DNA from: Leptospira sp.
GTDB lineage: Bacteria; Spirochaetota; Leptospiria; Leptospirales; Leptospiraceae
Length of the DNA stretch: 54,813 nucleotides
Assembly: GCA_027531445.1 (NCBI GenBank)
Contig: JAPZRK010000048.1
Coordinates: 1-54,813 of the forward strand
Direction of reading: 5' to 3'
The notes under the pieces are model-generated. The model did not search any database. It had not been told where the DNA came from and saw nothing but the letters and a program-made list of their open reading frames with translations. Numbering within the stretch: position 1 is the first letter of the stretch; each line of letters begins with the position of its first letter. Position numbers and translations under genes: made by a program. This document shows positions 8,042-15,469 of the stretch, one piece after another.

Positions 8042-8488
8042 ATGTTACTATCACTTGGATCAAAAGGATCATTAGTTCAAGCACTTCAAAACAACCTAAC
8101 AAAATTAGGTTATATCTTGAAACCGGATGGAATCTTTGGAGCACAGACAAAGAGTGCTGTCATTGCCTTTCAAAAGAAAAATGGACTCGTAGCCGATGGA
8201 ATTGTAGGAGTCGCAACAAACAATAAGATTAACTCTCTCCTTGAATCGGTTAATCCTATTACGGCTGCTTTCAACACGGCTGTCTTGCAACCTACAAGCA
8301 CCACACCGATTCCATCCAACTCGACACCTATCAAGCCTTTTACACCTCCTGCACCGGCTACACCGGCACAAGAGAGTCCTGTGGTTTACAATGTGGTGCC
8401 TAACAAGAGTCCGGAAGCAAAGAGCGAAGATTCGGATCTTCTCCTTTATGCCGGAGTGGGTGTAGTTCTTTTTCTATTTTTAAAATAA
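8042..8488 (+). CDS. Tail-anchored peptidoglycan-binding protein
   Basis: A 148-residue protein. Residues 4-66 form a PG_binding_1 domain with its usual pattern (VQALQNNLTKLGY, PDGIFGAQTKSAVIAFQ, ADGIVG). A Pro/Thr-rich linker follows (about 75-115) and then a C-terminal hydrophobic helix. The protein binds peptidoglycan while anchored in a membrane. Between a holin candidate and a u-spanin-like gene it probably helps breach the wall, or, as a virion protein, guides entry through it. There is no catalytic domain on this polypeptide. Confidence 0.8.
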   Translation: MLLSLGSKGSLVQALQNNLTKLGYILKPDGIFGAQTKSAVIAFQKKNGLVADGIVGVATNNKINSLLESVNPITAAFNTAVLQPTSTTPIPSNSTPIKPFTPPAPATPAQESPVVYNVVPNKSPEAKSEDSDLLLYAGVGVVLFLFLK

Positions 8489-8845
8489 ATGAAACGGTTA
8501 TTTATACTCTTGGTGTTCATCCTTCCTTTTTGTTCTACGATAGAAAAGAAGGAAGGATCCATCTCTAGGCAGCTTGATCTCATCGAGGATCTGGAAGCCA
8601 AGCTTCCTCCGGAGGATCGTCAAAGGTTTAGAAAGGGAATTGAGAACATAAGGCAAGAAGAGAGGATCTCTGATTCTACTATCATTAAGAATAAGGACAT
8701 TGCAGAGGATGCACAAGAGAAGGCTTTCGAGTCTTCCAATGATGCCGGTAAGTGGGAAGCGATTCGCAATACTGCGATTGCTATCTTTATAAGCTTTCTT
8801 TGTTATGTTGGATTTCTTGGATTGAAGAAGTACGTTTTACATTAA
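8489..8845 (+). CDS. u-spanin-like lipoprotein with C-terminal TM helix
   Basis: A 118-residue protein with an N-terminal lipoprotein signal (basic start, hydrophobic core, LPFC with Cys15), a charged helical middle of about 70 residues, and a C-terminal TM helix (about 92-112). An outer-membrane lipid anchor at one end and an inner-membrane helix at the other is the hallmark of unimolecular spanins, which fuse the two membranes in the last step of lysis. It begins immediately after the previous stop and closes the rightward block. The call is architectural. Confidence 0.65.
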   Translation: MKRLFILLVFILPFCSTIEKKEGSISRQLDLIEDLEAKLPPEDRQRFRKGIENIRQEERISDSTIIKNKDIAEDAQEKAFESSNDAGKWEAIRNTAIAIFISFLCYVGFLGLKKYVLH

Positions 8846-9014
8846 GGATCTTTTCTAGATCCTTAATGACTCTAGAATAAGCCGCACTTGCTCCCATAGC
8901 TGAATAGCTATCCTCCAAAAAATCATCATCTAAGTTCTTTACTTCTTCCCTGTAATTACAAACTAAAATCTTCAATTCACTTTCGATTTCAATTAGTTCT
9001 TCCAATCTTTCCAT
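8787..9014 (-). CDS. Small hypothetical protein, convergent with lysis block
   Basis: A 75-residue acidic helical protein from the ATG at 9014, which has AGGAAAG 8 bases upstream; a TTG at 9035 is an alternative. A TATAAT-like box lies just upstream. It runs convergently into the spanin-like gene with a 59-base overlap at the 3' ends, which is unusual and lowers confidence. No family is recognised. Confidence 0.5.
   Translation of the reverse strand: MERLEELIEIESELKILVCNYREEVKNLDDDFLEDSYSAMGASAAYSRVIKDLEKILNVKRTSSIQEIQHNKESL
8840..8868. terminator. Perfect 11-bp hairpin at the end of the rightward block
   Basis: CATTAAGGATC (8840-8850) and GATCCTTAATG (8858-8868) pair perfectly around a 7-base loop. 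The stem contains the stop codon of the spanin-like gene and lies inside the 3' part of the convergent gene, so it may end transcription from both sides. No long T-run follows. Confidence 0.5.
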
Positions 9015-9069
9015 AAAGGGCTTTCCTGTAGGCAATTATACCCGTACCGTATCTTTTGTTTAACGGTCG

Positions 9070-9261
9070 CTAATCTATATTATCGAAGTAGCTACATTTA
9101 ATTAATAAATGTTGTGAGGTAAAATCCTTTCCTATCCTTGAAACTGGATCCGAAAATAATTTACAAAATACTATATGGTCTTTAGGATATTTGAACACAG
9201 AACCTAGATCTATATTCTTACAGCTGAAGCATGGAGGCGATTTAGGCTCATCCTTTAACAT
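9070..9261 (-). CDS. Small cysteine-containing protein
   Basis: A 63-residue protein with a CFSC pair near residue 11 and further cysteines near 33 and 56, so it could bind a metal. It starts one base after the upstream regulator-like gene stops, which suggests a single transcript. Function unknown. Confidence 0.45.
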   Translation of the reverse strand: MLKDEPKSPPCFSCKNIDLGSVFKYPKDHIVFCKLFSDPVSRIGKDFTSQHLLIKCSYFDNID

Positions 9262-9262
9262 C

Positions 9263-9439
9263 CTAATCCTTCTTATCTATTTCATCTTTCGGAACGTAGT
9301 TTCTGAGAATAAATCTGAATGCTAATCCATCGGAGATCTTTTGGGATAAGTCGGACTCGATCTTCTTTTTTACAGATTCATAGATCCTAAAATCTTCCGG
9401 GGTCAAGACAGCCTGAATTTTCAAAGAAGGTGAACTCAT
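9263..9439 (-). CDS. Ribbon-helix-helix-like small regulator
   Basis: A 58-residue protein from the ATG at 9439, preceded by AGAGAAG. The pattern of a short strand (LKIQAVL), a first helix and a second helix (GLAFRFILRNYV) resembles ribbon-helix-helix DNA-binding proteins. It is divergent from the gene at 9601, with direct repeats in the space between, as expected for a phage-type regulator. The fold is inferred from pattern only. Confidence 0.5.
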   Translation of the reverse strand: MSSPSLKIQAVLTPEDFRIYESVKKKIESDLSQKISDGLAFRFILRNYVPKDEIDKKD

Positions 9440-9459
9440 CTTCTCTATGCAACACAAAC

Positions 9460-9535
9460 AACTGGAATCGTCAAGCCTAACATGTACTATTTTCTAAAAT
9501 CAAAATAAATTTCTTGTACTATTAACTGGAATCGT
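9460..9535. promoter_or_regulatory. Direct repeats in a divergent intergenic region
   Basis: AACTGGAATCGT occurs at 9460-9471 and again at 9524-9535, with GTACTA-type sequences next to both copies, and AACTA motifs are repeated from 9545 to 9580. The region separates a leftward regulator-like gene from a rightward gene. Repeated sites here are probable operators for a switch. Confidence 0.5.
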
Positions 9536-9600
9536 ACTACAAGATAACTAAGAGATAACTAAAATCAACTAGGTTTAACTTAGAATCGAGGAAAATACGA

Positions 9601-10254
9601 ATGAATGATATTGATTCCAGTTGGAAAGGCTTCAAGACCACAGTTTCGAGAACAAAAAACACTTACTCAGGGAGTGAAAATCCTCCGGAGATTGTAATCA
9701 CCATTGAGGGAGACGATAAAATAGAAGAATACGATCCAGATTCTCTTCCGACAAGTGAAGCGATCAAACAAATCTTTAAAGGATCCACAACTCTCAAAGC
9801 TTTCATCTATGTAGGAGAAAGATTAAAACACAAACAAACGATTTTAGAAAAAGAAGTCATCCAGCAAAGTCAACCTATAACACAAAACCAAGATTCTAAT
9901 TCTGTTTATTCTGCCATTGAATCTCTCACACAACAAATGAAAATGATGATGGCTTCGGCTGATGAAATTAACAAACTCCGGACAGAGATGTTAAAGGATT
10001 CTTTCACTCAACAATTAAATAGCACTAAAAAAATGTATGATGATAAAGACGTTATCATGTCCGGACTCTTGGCAAAGGAAATGGAAATTAAGATTCGTGA
10101 AATAGAAATAAATTCTAAAAAGAAATCAGAGATCCTTGAATCGGTTATAATGGGAATCGGATCCGGACTCAAAGAAGTCATATCATGGGCAAAAGAGAAT
10201 CCAGGCGATGCCGCCGAAATTTTTTCCTTTTTGAGATCTAAACCTGTTGCATAG
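9601..10254 (+). CDS. Hypothetical coiled-coil protein
   Basis: A 217-residue protein with an N-terminal beta-like domain (residues 1-75, acidic) and a long Gln/Lys/Glu-rich helical part (75-190) with coiled-coil character, ending in a short amphipathic segment. The ribosome site is GAGGAAAA. No domain is recognised. It heads a small rightward group (9601 to 10547) in the element's right arm. A replication or DNA-handling accessory role is possible but not shown. Confidence 0.7.
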   Translation: MNDIDSSWKGFKTTVSRTKNTYSGSENPPEIVITIEGDDKIEEYDPDSLPTSEAIKQIFKGSTTLKAFIYVGERLKHKQTILEKEVIQQSQPITQNQDSNSVYSAIESLTQQMKMMMASADEINKLRTEMLKDSFTQQLNSTKKMYDDKDVIMSGLLAKEMEIKIREIEINSKKKSEILESVIMGIGSGLKEVISWAKENPGDAAEIFSFLRSKPVA

Positions 10255-10264
10255 GAAGAATGAA

Positions 10265-10429
10265 ATGGACGACCTAACCAAGCTTAAAGAAGAAAACAAA
10301 CTTTTGAAAACAATCGTTTTCAATCTCTTCCAACTCATCGAGGGAATGAACTTTGTATCATCAAGAGCAAAGAAATCTCCGGAGTATCAAAACATCAAAG
10401 ACGCAATTCATAATTTAAAAGGAGAATAA
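10265..10429 (+). CDS. Small coiled-coil protein
   Basis: A 54-residue helical protein from the ATG at 10265, with AGGAAG 6 bases upstream; an earlier in-frame codon at 10247 overlaps the previous gene and lacks a site. The N-terminal half has leucine heptads (KLKEENKLLKTIVFNLFQL). Partner and function unknown. Confidence 0.55.
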   Translation: MDDLTKLKEENKLLKTIVFNLFQLIEGMNFVSSRAKKSPEYQNIKDAIHNLKGE

Positions 10430-10433
10430 AAAT

Positions 10434-10547
10434 ATGGATCTAGAACAAATCACACAGGCGATTCTTGAAGGGATCAATAAGATCAACGAGAACTTGGAAA
10501 AACAAAACCAACTTCTCGAATCATTGAATACCAATCAAGGCAACTAA
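10434..10547 (+). CDS. 37-residue helical micro-protein
   Basis: A short ORF with ATG at 10434, GGAG 7 bases upstream, and stop at 10545-10547. It encodes an amphipathic helix rich in Ile, Leu, Asn and Gln (MDLEQITQAILEGINKINEN at the start). The tight spacing after the previous gene and good ribosome site support translation. Confidence 0.45.
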   Translation: MDLEQITQAILEGINKINENLEKQNQLLESLNTNQGN

Positions 10548-10607
10548 CAGAACCCATTTGGTTTCCTGGCTGAACCGGTAAAAACCAGGGCTTTTATAGG
10601 ACTAGAA

Positions 10608-10907
10608 ATGGAATGGCATTTAGATTTTTACTTTGATCTTTCGTTAAACACTACACACGTAGAAGACCACGGACTTTCTCTCAAAGAAATTTATCAGTTT
10701 TTCGAGCAAGAAAACTACTTGGAAATAAAACGATCCGATGGTAGCTTTGAAGCCAAGGGAATTCAGGGCACAAAAGAAATCAAAGTGGTATTTAGAAAGG
10801 TTACGAATACAAAGAAGCGAAAACACTTTTTTGTCATTACAGCCTATGAATTTGAACTCTCCGAATTGGATCATTTGAACCTAGAGGATAAGAAACATGA
10901 AAACTAA
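10608..10907 (+). CDS. Small hypothetical protein
   Basis: A 99-residue mixed alpha/beta protein with a basic strand-rich centre (residues 55-85) and an acidic C terminus. No family is recognised. Its end overlaps the next small basic gene by 11 bases, a layout seen in toxin-antitoxin pairs, but no toxin fold can be identified by eye. Confidence 0.5.
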   Translation: MEWHLDFYFDLSLNTTHVEDHGLSLKEIYQFFEQENYLEIKRSDGSFEAKGIQGTKEIKVVFRKVTNTKKRKHFFVITAYEFELSELDHLNLEDKKHEN

Positions 10908-11085
10908 AGTAAGTATGAAAGTCGTTATTCCATCCAAATCTGAAGATAAGAAAATCAAAAAGTTGCTTTCTGAGATTTCAAAAGAAGAGAAAGAAAAAAA
11001 AGGATGGGATTACAAGAAAGTGAAGCATCCGGACGGATCCACAGTAAAACACAAAACACCGCCTAAGAGGAAAAAAACGGCATGA
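10897..11085 (+). CDS. Small basic protein
   Basis: A 62-residue protein, very rich in Lys, with a helical centre and a basic Pro/Lys-rich tail. It overlaps the upstream gene by 11 bases, so the two are probably translationally coupled. It may bind nucleic acid or its neighbour. Function unknown. Confidence 0.5.
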   Translation: MKTKVSMKVVIPSKSEDKKIKKLLSEISKEEKEKKGWDYKKVKHPDGSTVKHKTPPKRKKTA

Positions 11086-11091
11086 AGTTAA

Positions 11092-11610
11092 TTAAGGATT
11101 TAATTCTTTTTCGATGTCAGCCACCAATTTAGCTTCGTAAAAATAAAGAGTGAGTGCTAGTTGACTAGCACTATATTCTCGTCTTATAATTCCTCTTAGT
11201 ATTCCACCAATCTCACGATCATTAAAAGTCATGTAGCGTTGTTTTGATCTGTGGTCCTGAAGTATTCTTGCGATAGCCAACTTTATTCCTAGATATTCGT
11301 TTGGAATTGACTCAAATCCATTCATGGTTTTATCGCTAGTTTCAAGAATGGGATTCTTGGATAGTGTTATTGCAGTTAAAGCACCGACCTTGTGTCGATC
11401 GAGTGTAATGCCGTAAGGATTGTTAGGATCAATTTTCTTTTTCCATTCATTAAGTCTGAGAAAATAATCATCTAACATTAGTGATAGTTTATCCTCATTT
11501 AACCGAACTATGTCTCTTCGGAAAATACCAGATTTGTATGTTTCCTCAAGAGCAAGGAGGAGAGCTACTTTTCTTTCCTCCTTGATCTGGGATTGATTGC
11601 CAGAATTCAA
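11092..11610 (-). CDS. Hypothetical helical protein (TTG start)
   Basis: A 172-residue, mostly helical protein. It starts at TTG (11608-11610) with GGAAAG 7 bases upstream, inside the end of the preceding gene; the gap between stop and start is one base. It converges on the basic protein gene at 11085. No conserved motif is recognised. Confidence 0.6.
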   Translation of the reverse strand: MNSGNQSQIKEERKVALLLALEETYKSGIFRRDIVRLNEDKLSLMLDDYFLRLNEWKKKIDPNNPYGITLDRHKVGALTAITLSKNPILETSDKTMNGFESIPNEYLGIKLAIARILQDHRSKQRYMTFNDREIGGILRGIIRREYSASQLALTLYFYEAKLVADIEKELNP

Positions 11611-11611
11611 A

Positions 11612-11803
11612 TTAGTGCTTTCCGTTATTAAAAATCAAACTAACGGCTTTACCAAAGGCATCATCGAAATTGGGACCGATCTCCTTAAAGGATTCTATCC
11701 ATTTTTCGTTTGATGATTTTTCATCATGATTTAGGTCTTCGGAGTTTTGAATAGCTACTAGAAGTTCTTCTTTATTGTATTGAACTTTTGTCCAGTCAGT
11801 CAT
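11612..11803 (-). CDS. Small hypothetical acidic protein
   Basis: A 63-residue acidic protein, first gene of a leftward two-gene unit. There is no recognised domain. The tight junction with the next gene suggests that the two act together. Confidence 0.5.
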   Translation of the reverse strand: MTDWTKVQYNKEELLVAIQNSEDLNHDEKSSNEKWIESFKEIGPNFDDAFGKAVSLIFNNGKH

Positions 11804-12172
11804 AGTTTGCGCTAGAGTCCTTTGCTCTTTTTTGGAACCAACAAGTTGATCTCTATATTTATCTTTCGAAGCTTTTTGAATTTTCCTAAATTCTTTCGCT
11901 TTCGGAAAGTTATATTTTCGGTTTATTTTTAGTAAACTTATTTTTTAGCCTTTTTTACCATCCTTGCAAGATGCCCCTTCCCGGTAATCCCCATTTTCCT
12001 CCTCCCGAAATCTCTTTTTCTGAATCTGCCTATGTTTCCCGAAATGATGTCATAGATGTCATCACGTCATTTTTAGGAAAGTTTACAAAAATATATAAAA
12101 GATATACTTTTTTTATTGCTATTTTACAGCATCAATTAATAATATAACTATCAAAAGAGGAGGTAAAATATC
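11804..12172. other. Divergent 369-base intergenic region with repeated GTCAT sites
   Basis: The left part is low-complexity A/T-rich sequence with no ORF. At 12045-12070 three GTCAT-ending units lie in tandem (TGATGTCAT, AGATGTCAT, CACGTCAT) at 9- and 8-base spacing. Downstream is a plausible promoter: TTTACA at 12082-12087 and TATACT at 12103-12108, spacer 15. A strong ribosome site AGGAGGT (12158-12164) serves the next gene. The repeats are a probable operator. Confidence 0.5.
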
Positions 12173-12352
12173 GTGGCAATAACCAAGGACACTCAAATTG
12201 GCGCTAAGTTTGAAGAAAATGTAGTGGCACAAATTGACAATTACGCTGCACAACATGAGATGGATCGATCAAAAGTTCTTCGATTGGCAGTTAAACAGTT
12301 TCTTGGAATTAAGCCGGCTTATAAGACTGAAAGTAAAAGAAAGGCTGTTTAA
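12173..12352 (+). CDS. CopG-family ribbon-helix-helix regulator (GTG start)
   Basis: A 59-residue protein starting at GTG, 8 bases after AGGAGGT. Residues 9-45 fit the CopG/ribbon-helix-helix pattern: a strand, helix 1 (NVVAQIDNYAAQHEM), the DRSKVLRLAV turn-helix, and a basic tail. Such proteins bind short repeated operators as dimers and often repress their own gene. It is the last gene before the tRNA-Leu and probably the element's rightmost gene. An antitoxin role is possible but no toxin partner is adjacent. Confidence 0.75.
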   Translation: MAITKDTQIGAKFEENVVAQIDNYAAQHEMDRSKVLRLAVKQFLGIKPAYKTESKRKAV

Positions 12353-12396
12353 TTCCGCGTGGCGGGTGATAGTTATCTCTGAGACCGTGTATTCTT

Positions 12397-12478
12397 TGCG
12401 GGCGGAGGGACTTGAACCCCCATGCCTCTCGGCGCCAGAACCTAAATCTGGTGCGTCTGCCAATTTCGCCACGCCCGC
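12397..12478 (-). tRNA. tRNA-Leu (anticodon TAG)
   Basis: On the minus strand the acceptor stem GCGGGCG (from 12478) pairs with CGCCCGC, followed by discriminator A at 12397. The anticodon arm CCAGA-TTTAGGT-TCTGG gives anticodon TAG, the long variable arm suits a leucine tRNA, and the T arm contains GGTTCAAGTCC. CCA is not encoded. The 3' end faces the virus-like block, the usual orientation of an integration target. Confidence 0.95.
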
Positions 12479-12539
12479 AATGGTTTGTATAGGCAGAGTC
12501 GCAGGGGACTTTGTTTCGTCAAGAGAATTCAAAAAGAAG

Positions 12540-12574
12540 GGGCTCTTTGAGAAACTCGATCTCTCAAAAAGCCC
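12540..12574 (-). terminator. Terminator after the coaE-SPOR operon
   Basis: On the minus strand GGGCTTTTTGAGA pairs with TCTCAAAGAGCCC (13 positions, one mismatch) around a 9-base loop, followed by CTTCTTTTTG. It lies just beyond the stop of the SPOR gene and before the tRNA-Leu, consistent with a rho-independent terminator. Confidence 0.75.
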
Positions 12575-12601
12575 AAGTTGCCAAGGAGTTGCTAGGGAAA
12601 T

Positions 12602-13318
12602 TTAACGATTCAATGGAATGAAAGAGACGACCATAGCTTTCGATCTAAATTCCGATTTTAGACGATTCAGTTGTTTCGAGAGAGTTTCCTTGTCGTGTGA
12701 TTTTCCCATTTGGACTACAAACAAACCAGTTTTATAAACGATAAAGGCTTTGGATTTGGATTTTTCCGAATTTACTTTTGAAACCAAATTTTCAGCAGAT
12801 TCTCTTGTGCTAAAAGCACCTAACTGGATTGTATAAAGGGGACCTTGAGAGTTAACATTTGTTGCTACTTCTTTTTTTTGTGCAGTTTTAGGTTTGGAAG
12901 GTGATTGGTTTTTTAACGCCACAAAGCTTTGTTTTGTTTCTGTTTTTTTTGTAACCGTGGAAGGTTTTGTTAAATCAATAACTTGCGATTTTTTTTCCTC
13001 TTCCTCATCTTTTGCTGTTGAGCTTTCCGCATAATACGGATTTGTTTGAGTAGGTTGGACGTCAGCCATAGGCACTTCTAAAACTGGAGTTTGTTTGGGT
13101 TGAGGGATTCCTTCTTCGATTTGCGCACTTGGTGTATCCGTTTTACTAACTTCCATTTCTGCTTGAGGAGTCGCAAGTGGTGCTATTTGTTCTGTTCGTC
13201 CTTTCCCGACGGAGACTCCCAAAAAGAAAAAGGAGAAAAATAATGCGAATAAGAATAAGGATAAAATTCCGATTCTTTGTTTGTCTAAGTTGATAACGTA
13301 AAATACTCTTTCTTTCAT
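12602..13318 (-). CDS. SPOR-domain membrane protein
   Basis: A 238-residue protein with an N-terminal TM helix (about residues 15-35), a long Pro/Thr/Lys-rich periplasmic linker, and a C-terminal SPOR domain (about 160-236; LYTIQLGAFSTRESAENLV, then VQMGKSHDKETLSKQL). SPOR domains bind denuded septal glycan strands, so a role at the division site or in wall remodelling is expected. It overlaps coaE by 4 bases and is probably co-transcribed with it. There is no catalytic domain. Confidence 0.85.
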   Translation of the reverse strand: MKERVFYVINLDKQRIGILSLFLFALFFSFFFLGVSVGKGRTEQIAPLATPQAEMEVSKTDTPSAQIEEGIPQPKQTPVLEVPMADVQPTQTNPYYAESSTAKDEEEEKKSQVIDLTKPSTVTKKTETKQSFVALKNQSPSKPKTAQKKEVATNVNSQGPLYTIQLGAFSTRESAENLVSKVNSEKSKSKAFIVYKTGLFVVQMGKSHDKETLSKQLNRLKSEFRSKAMVVSFIPLNR

Positions 13319-13941
13319 TTGAAACCCTTGGCTAGGTCGTTGATTGAATCAAAAACCCTTTTTGTTAAAATTCTAAGCTCTTCTATTGAATTATCGTTCG
13401 GAATGCTGAAATCGGAGAGGGACTTTTTTTTATCCATTGGAAGCTGGGCAAGTGACCTATGTTCATAATCTTCCTTTTTCATACCCCCGCGGCTCTCTAC
13501 TCGGGACCAGGCATTTTTGTGATCCAAATACACACAAACTGTTTTATCACATAGCAGGTGTGCATCAGTCTCGAAGAGAAGTGGAACTTCCCATGCGATG
13601 ACGGATCCCTCTGGGCTTTTTTCTATAAGTGTCCTGAAATCCTTGCGGACAAGGGGGTGGATCAGGGCATTCATTGCTTCCAGTTTGCTTTTGTCGGTAA
13701 AGGCTAGTTCTGCGATCTTGGATTTGATCGGATTTCCATTTTCGTCAAAAATGGCATCTCCGAAAATTTGTCGGAGTTCCTCTTTGATTGGTGTCCCAGG
13801 ATCCGAATATTTTTTTGCAAGTTCGTCTGCGCTAATTCGTATGGCACCGAACTCTTCAAAGAGTTTGGAAACAGTGGTTTTACCGGAACCTATGTTCCCA
13901 GTGATCCCAACTAAGTATCTCCCATCGTGTTTCGACGCCAT
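13315..13941 (-). CDS. coaE: Dephospho-CoA kinase
   Basis: A 208-residue P-loop kinase catalysing the last step of coenzyme A synthesis, phosphorylation of the 3'-hydroxyl of dephospho-CoA by ATP. The Walker A motif GITGNIGSGKTT is at about residues 12-23, followed by the family pattern around SADELAKKY, LIHPLVRKDF and VPLLFETD. Length is normal for the family. It overlaps the SPOR gene (ATGA), suggesting translational coupling. Confidence 0.95.
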   Translation of the reverse strand: MASKHDGRYLVGITGNIGSGKTTVSKLFEEFGAIRISADELAKKYSDPGTPIKEELRQIFGDAIFDENGNPIKSKIAELAFTDKSKLEAMNALIHPLVRKDFRTLIEKSPEGSVIAWEVPLLFETDAHLLCDKTVCVYLDHKNAWSRVESRGGMKKEDYEHRSLAQLPMDKKKSLSDFSIPNDNSIEELRILTKRVFDSINDLAKGFK

Positions 13942-14012
13942 GGGTTTATATCATTATTTAGGTCCTAAAGTACAAGTTTTTTTTTAAAGACTTCTAAAAA
14001 AATGGTTAAGTT

Positions 14013-14984
14013 TTATTTGTTTTGTAAGCTAGCTTGCCACTCAAGCCAAAGAGACGCAGATTCTTTGGGAACTTCGATCATCGGTGCATGTCCTACTTCC
14101 GGCATAATGATGATTTTGTGGGGTGCCTTGATTTTTTTGTCCATTGGGATGGTGCTACTATGATGGATAATCCTATCTTCTTTTCCCCAAATAACAAGAG
14201 CAGGTGACTGAATTTTCCAAAGCAATGGTTCGAGTATGTAACCTTCAGCACGAATTTCCTTTAAGATACTTTCATTCCAATCTCGATTTTTGATCGCACG
14301 TTCTGTAAAATAGGTTTTGAGTGATCCTGGTAAATAAGGAGGTTTGACAAAACTAAATTGGAGGAGTCGATCAAAATCTTCAACCGAACCTACGAGAAGG
14401 GGGTTTGGTTTTCCTTCCTTTACCAATTTGTACAACTCACTCGGTTCTGGGCTTTGGATACCTGCATTGTCAAAAAAAGTGACTGATGTCACTTCTTCTG
14501 GATAAGTGGCCGCATAAACGCCGACTAAACTTCCGCCCATAGAATTGCCGAGAATATGATATTTTTTGATTCCGATTGCTAATGCGAAATCATGAAGCCG
14601 TTTTACTTGTGTTTGGATGGAGTAACTTTCGCCTGGAATGCGTGAGTTTTCGCCAAATCCGGGAAGATCAGGAGATATTACATGATAGTCATCTGAAATA
14701 TAGCGTGCAAAACGTGTGAAATGATCTTTGTCGCCACCAAAACCGTGTATGGTGAGGGCTATTTCTTTGCCATCACCACCTTCAAGGTAAACCCAATTGA
14801 AATTCCCAACTTGGATTTCTTTTTTGGAAAGATCCGCTCTTGACCTCTCCCACATAAGTCCAGTTTTGTGAATGGTGGATGCGCAGTTTGTCGCACCAAT
14901 GATTAAAAAAAACAAAAAGAACTTAGAAATGCTCTTACGCTGATACAAATTGTTTGACATAAAAAACCAAAGGTTCGTTGACAT
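14013..14984 (-). CDS. Alpha/beta hydrolase lipoprotein
   Basis: A 323-residue protein. The start at 14984 has GGAG 6 bases upstream. A signal segment ends in a lipobox-like GATNC near residue 34. The hydrolase fold shows an oxyanion-type LTIHGFGG, nucleophile elbow GNSMGGS, an acid in VIWGKEDR and the histidine in EVGHAPMIE. It probably acts on lipid or ester substrates at the cell envelope. The substrate cannot be inferred. Confidence 0.85.
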   Translation of the reverse strand: MSTNLWFFMSNNLYQRKSISKFFLFFLIIGATNCASTIHKTGLMWERSRADLSKKEIQVGNFNWVYLEGGDGKEIALTIHGFGGDKDHFTRFARYISDDYHVISPDLPGFGENSRIPGESYSIQTQVKRLHDFALAIGIKKYHILGNSMGGSLVGVYAATYPEEVTSVTFFDNAGIQSPEPSELYKLVKEGKPNPLLVGSVEDFDRLLQFSFVKPPYLPGSLKTYFTERAIKNRDWNESILKEIRAEGYILEPLLWKIQSPALVIWGKEDRIIHHSSTIPMDKKIKAPHKIIIMPEVGHAPMIEVPKESASLWLEWQASLQNK

Positions 14985-15017
14985 TGGCGGCTCCTTTCAT
15001 ATTTTGGTCGTAACCGA

Positions 15018-15090
<73 letters not shown>

Positions 15091-15097
15091 AGGTTGC

Positions 15098-15364
15098 TTA
15101 CGTTTTTTTCCGTTCTTCACCCATCGTCCAAAGTCCCAAAAACTCATTCGGCTCGACTTTTTTGCAGAGTTCAGGTTTGTACATTTTTTTAACTGGTGGC
15201 TTCGGATACAAATGGATCTCGTCATTATCCGGTATAAATGTGAGCATTCGAAGGATCGTATCCGTTCCCTCGATTTCATACATGGTGTATGACATTCCCT
15301 TGGAAGGAATGATCTGACTTGTCTCTAAATATTTTAAATTTGATGATTGGTTCAGTTCTGACAT
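15098..15364 (-). CDS. Small hypothetical protein
   Basis: An 88-residue protein if started at 15364, where AAGG lies about 11 bases upstream; longer versions start at 15391 or 15424. It is beta-rich in the middle and ends with a charged tail. No motif is recognised. It ends 7 bases from the tRNA-Phe on the other strand. Confidence 0.6.
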   Translation of the reverse strand: MSELNQSSNLKYLETSQIIPSKGMSYTMYEIEGTDTILRMLTFIPDNDEIHLYPKPPVKKMYKPELCKKVEPNEFLGLWTMGEERKKT

Positions 15365-15469
15365 TGATTTGAGTACCTTTTCCGTTCTCATCTTATGTAT
15401 ATTTAAAATGCGAACAAAACGCAATCGATTTCCATTTTGTCCGATTGGAAAAATGAAATGAGTTTTGAA

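Noticed and set aside
10555..10600. CCTGG...CCAGG inverted repeat before the gene at 10608
   Set aside because: The stem is only 5 bp with a 15-base loop; not convincing as a terminator.
9601..12352. Toxin-antitoxin pair at 10608-11085 or around the CopG gene
   Set aside because: Gene sizes and overlap fit, but no toxin fold or motif is recognisable and the CopG gene has no adjacent partner.
12234..12605. ORF on the plus strand spanning the tRNA-Leu
   Set aside because: It reads through the antisense of the tRNA and overlaps the well-supported CopG gene in another frame.
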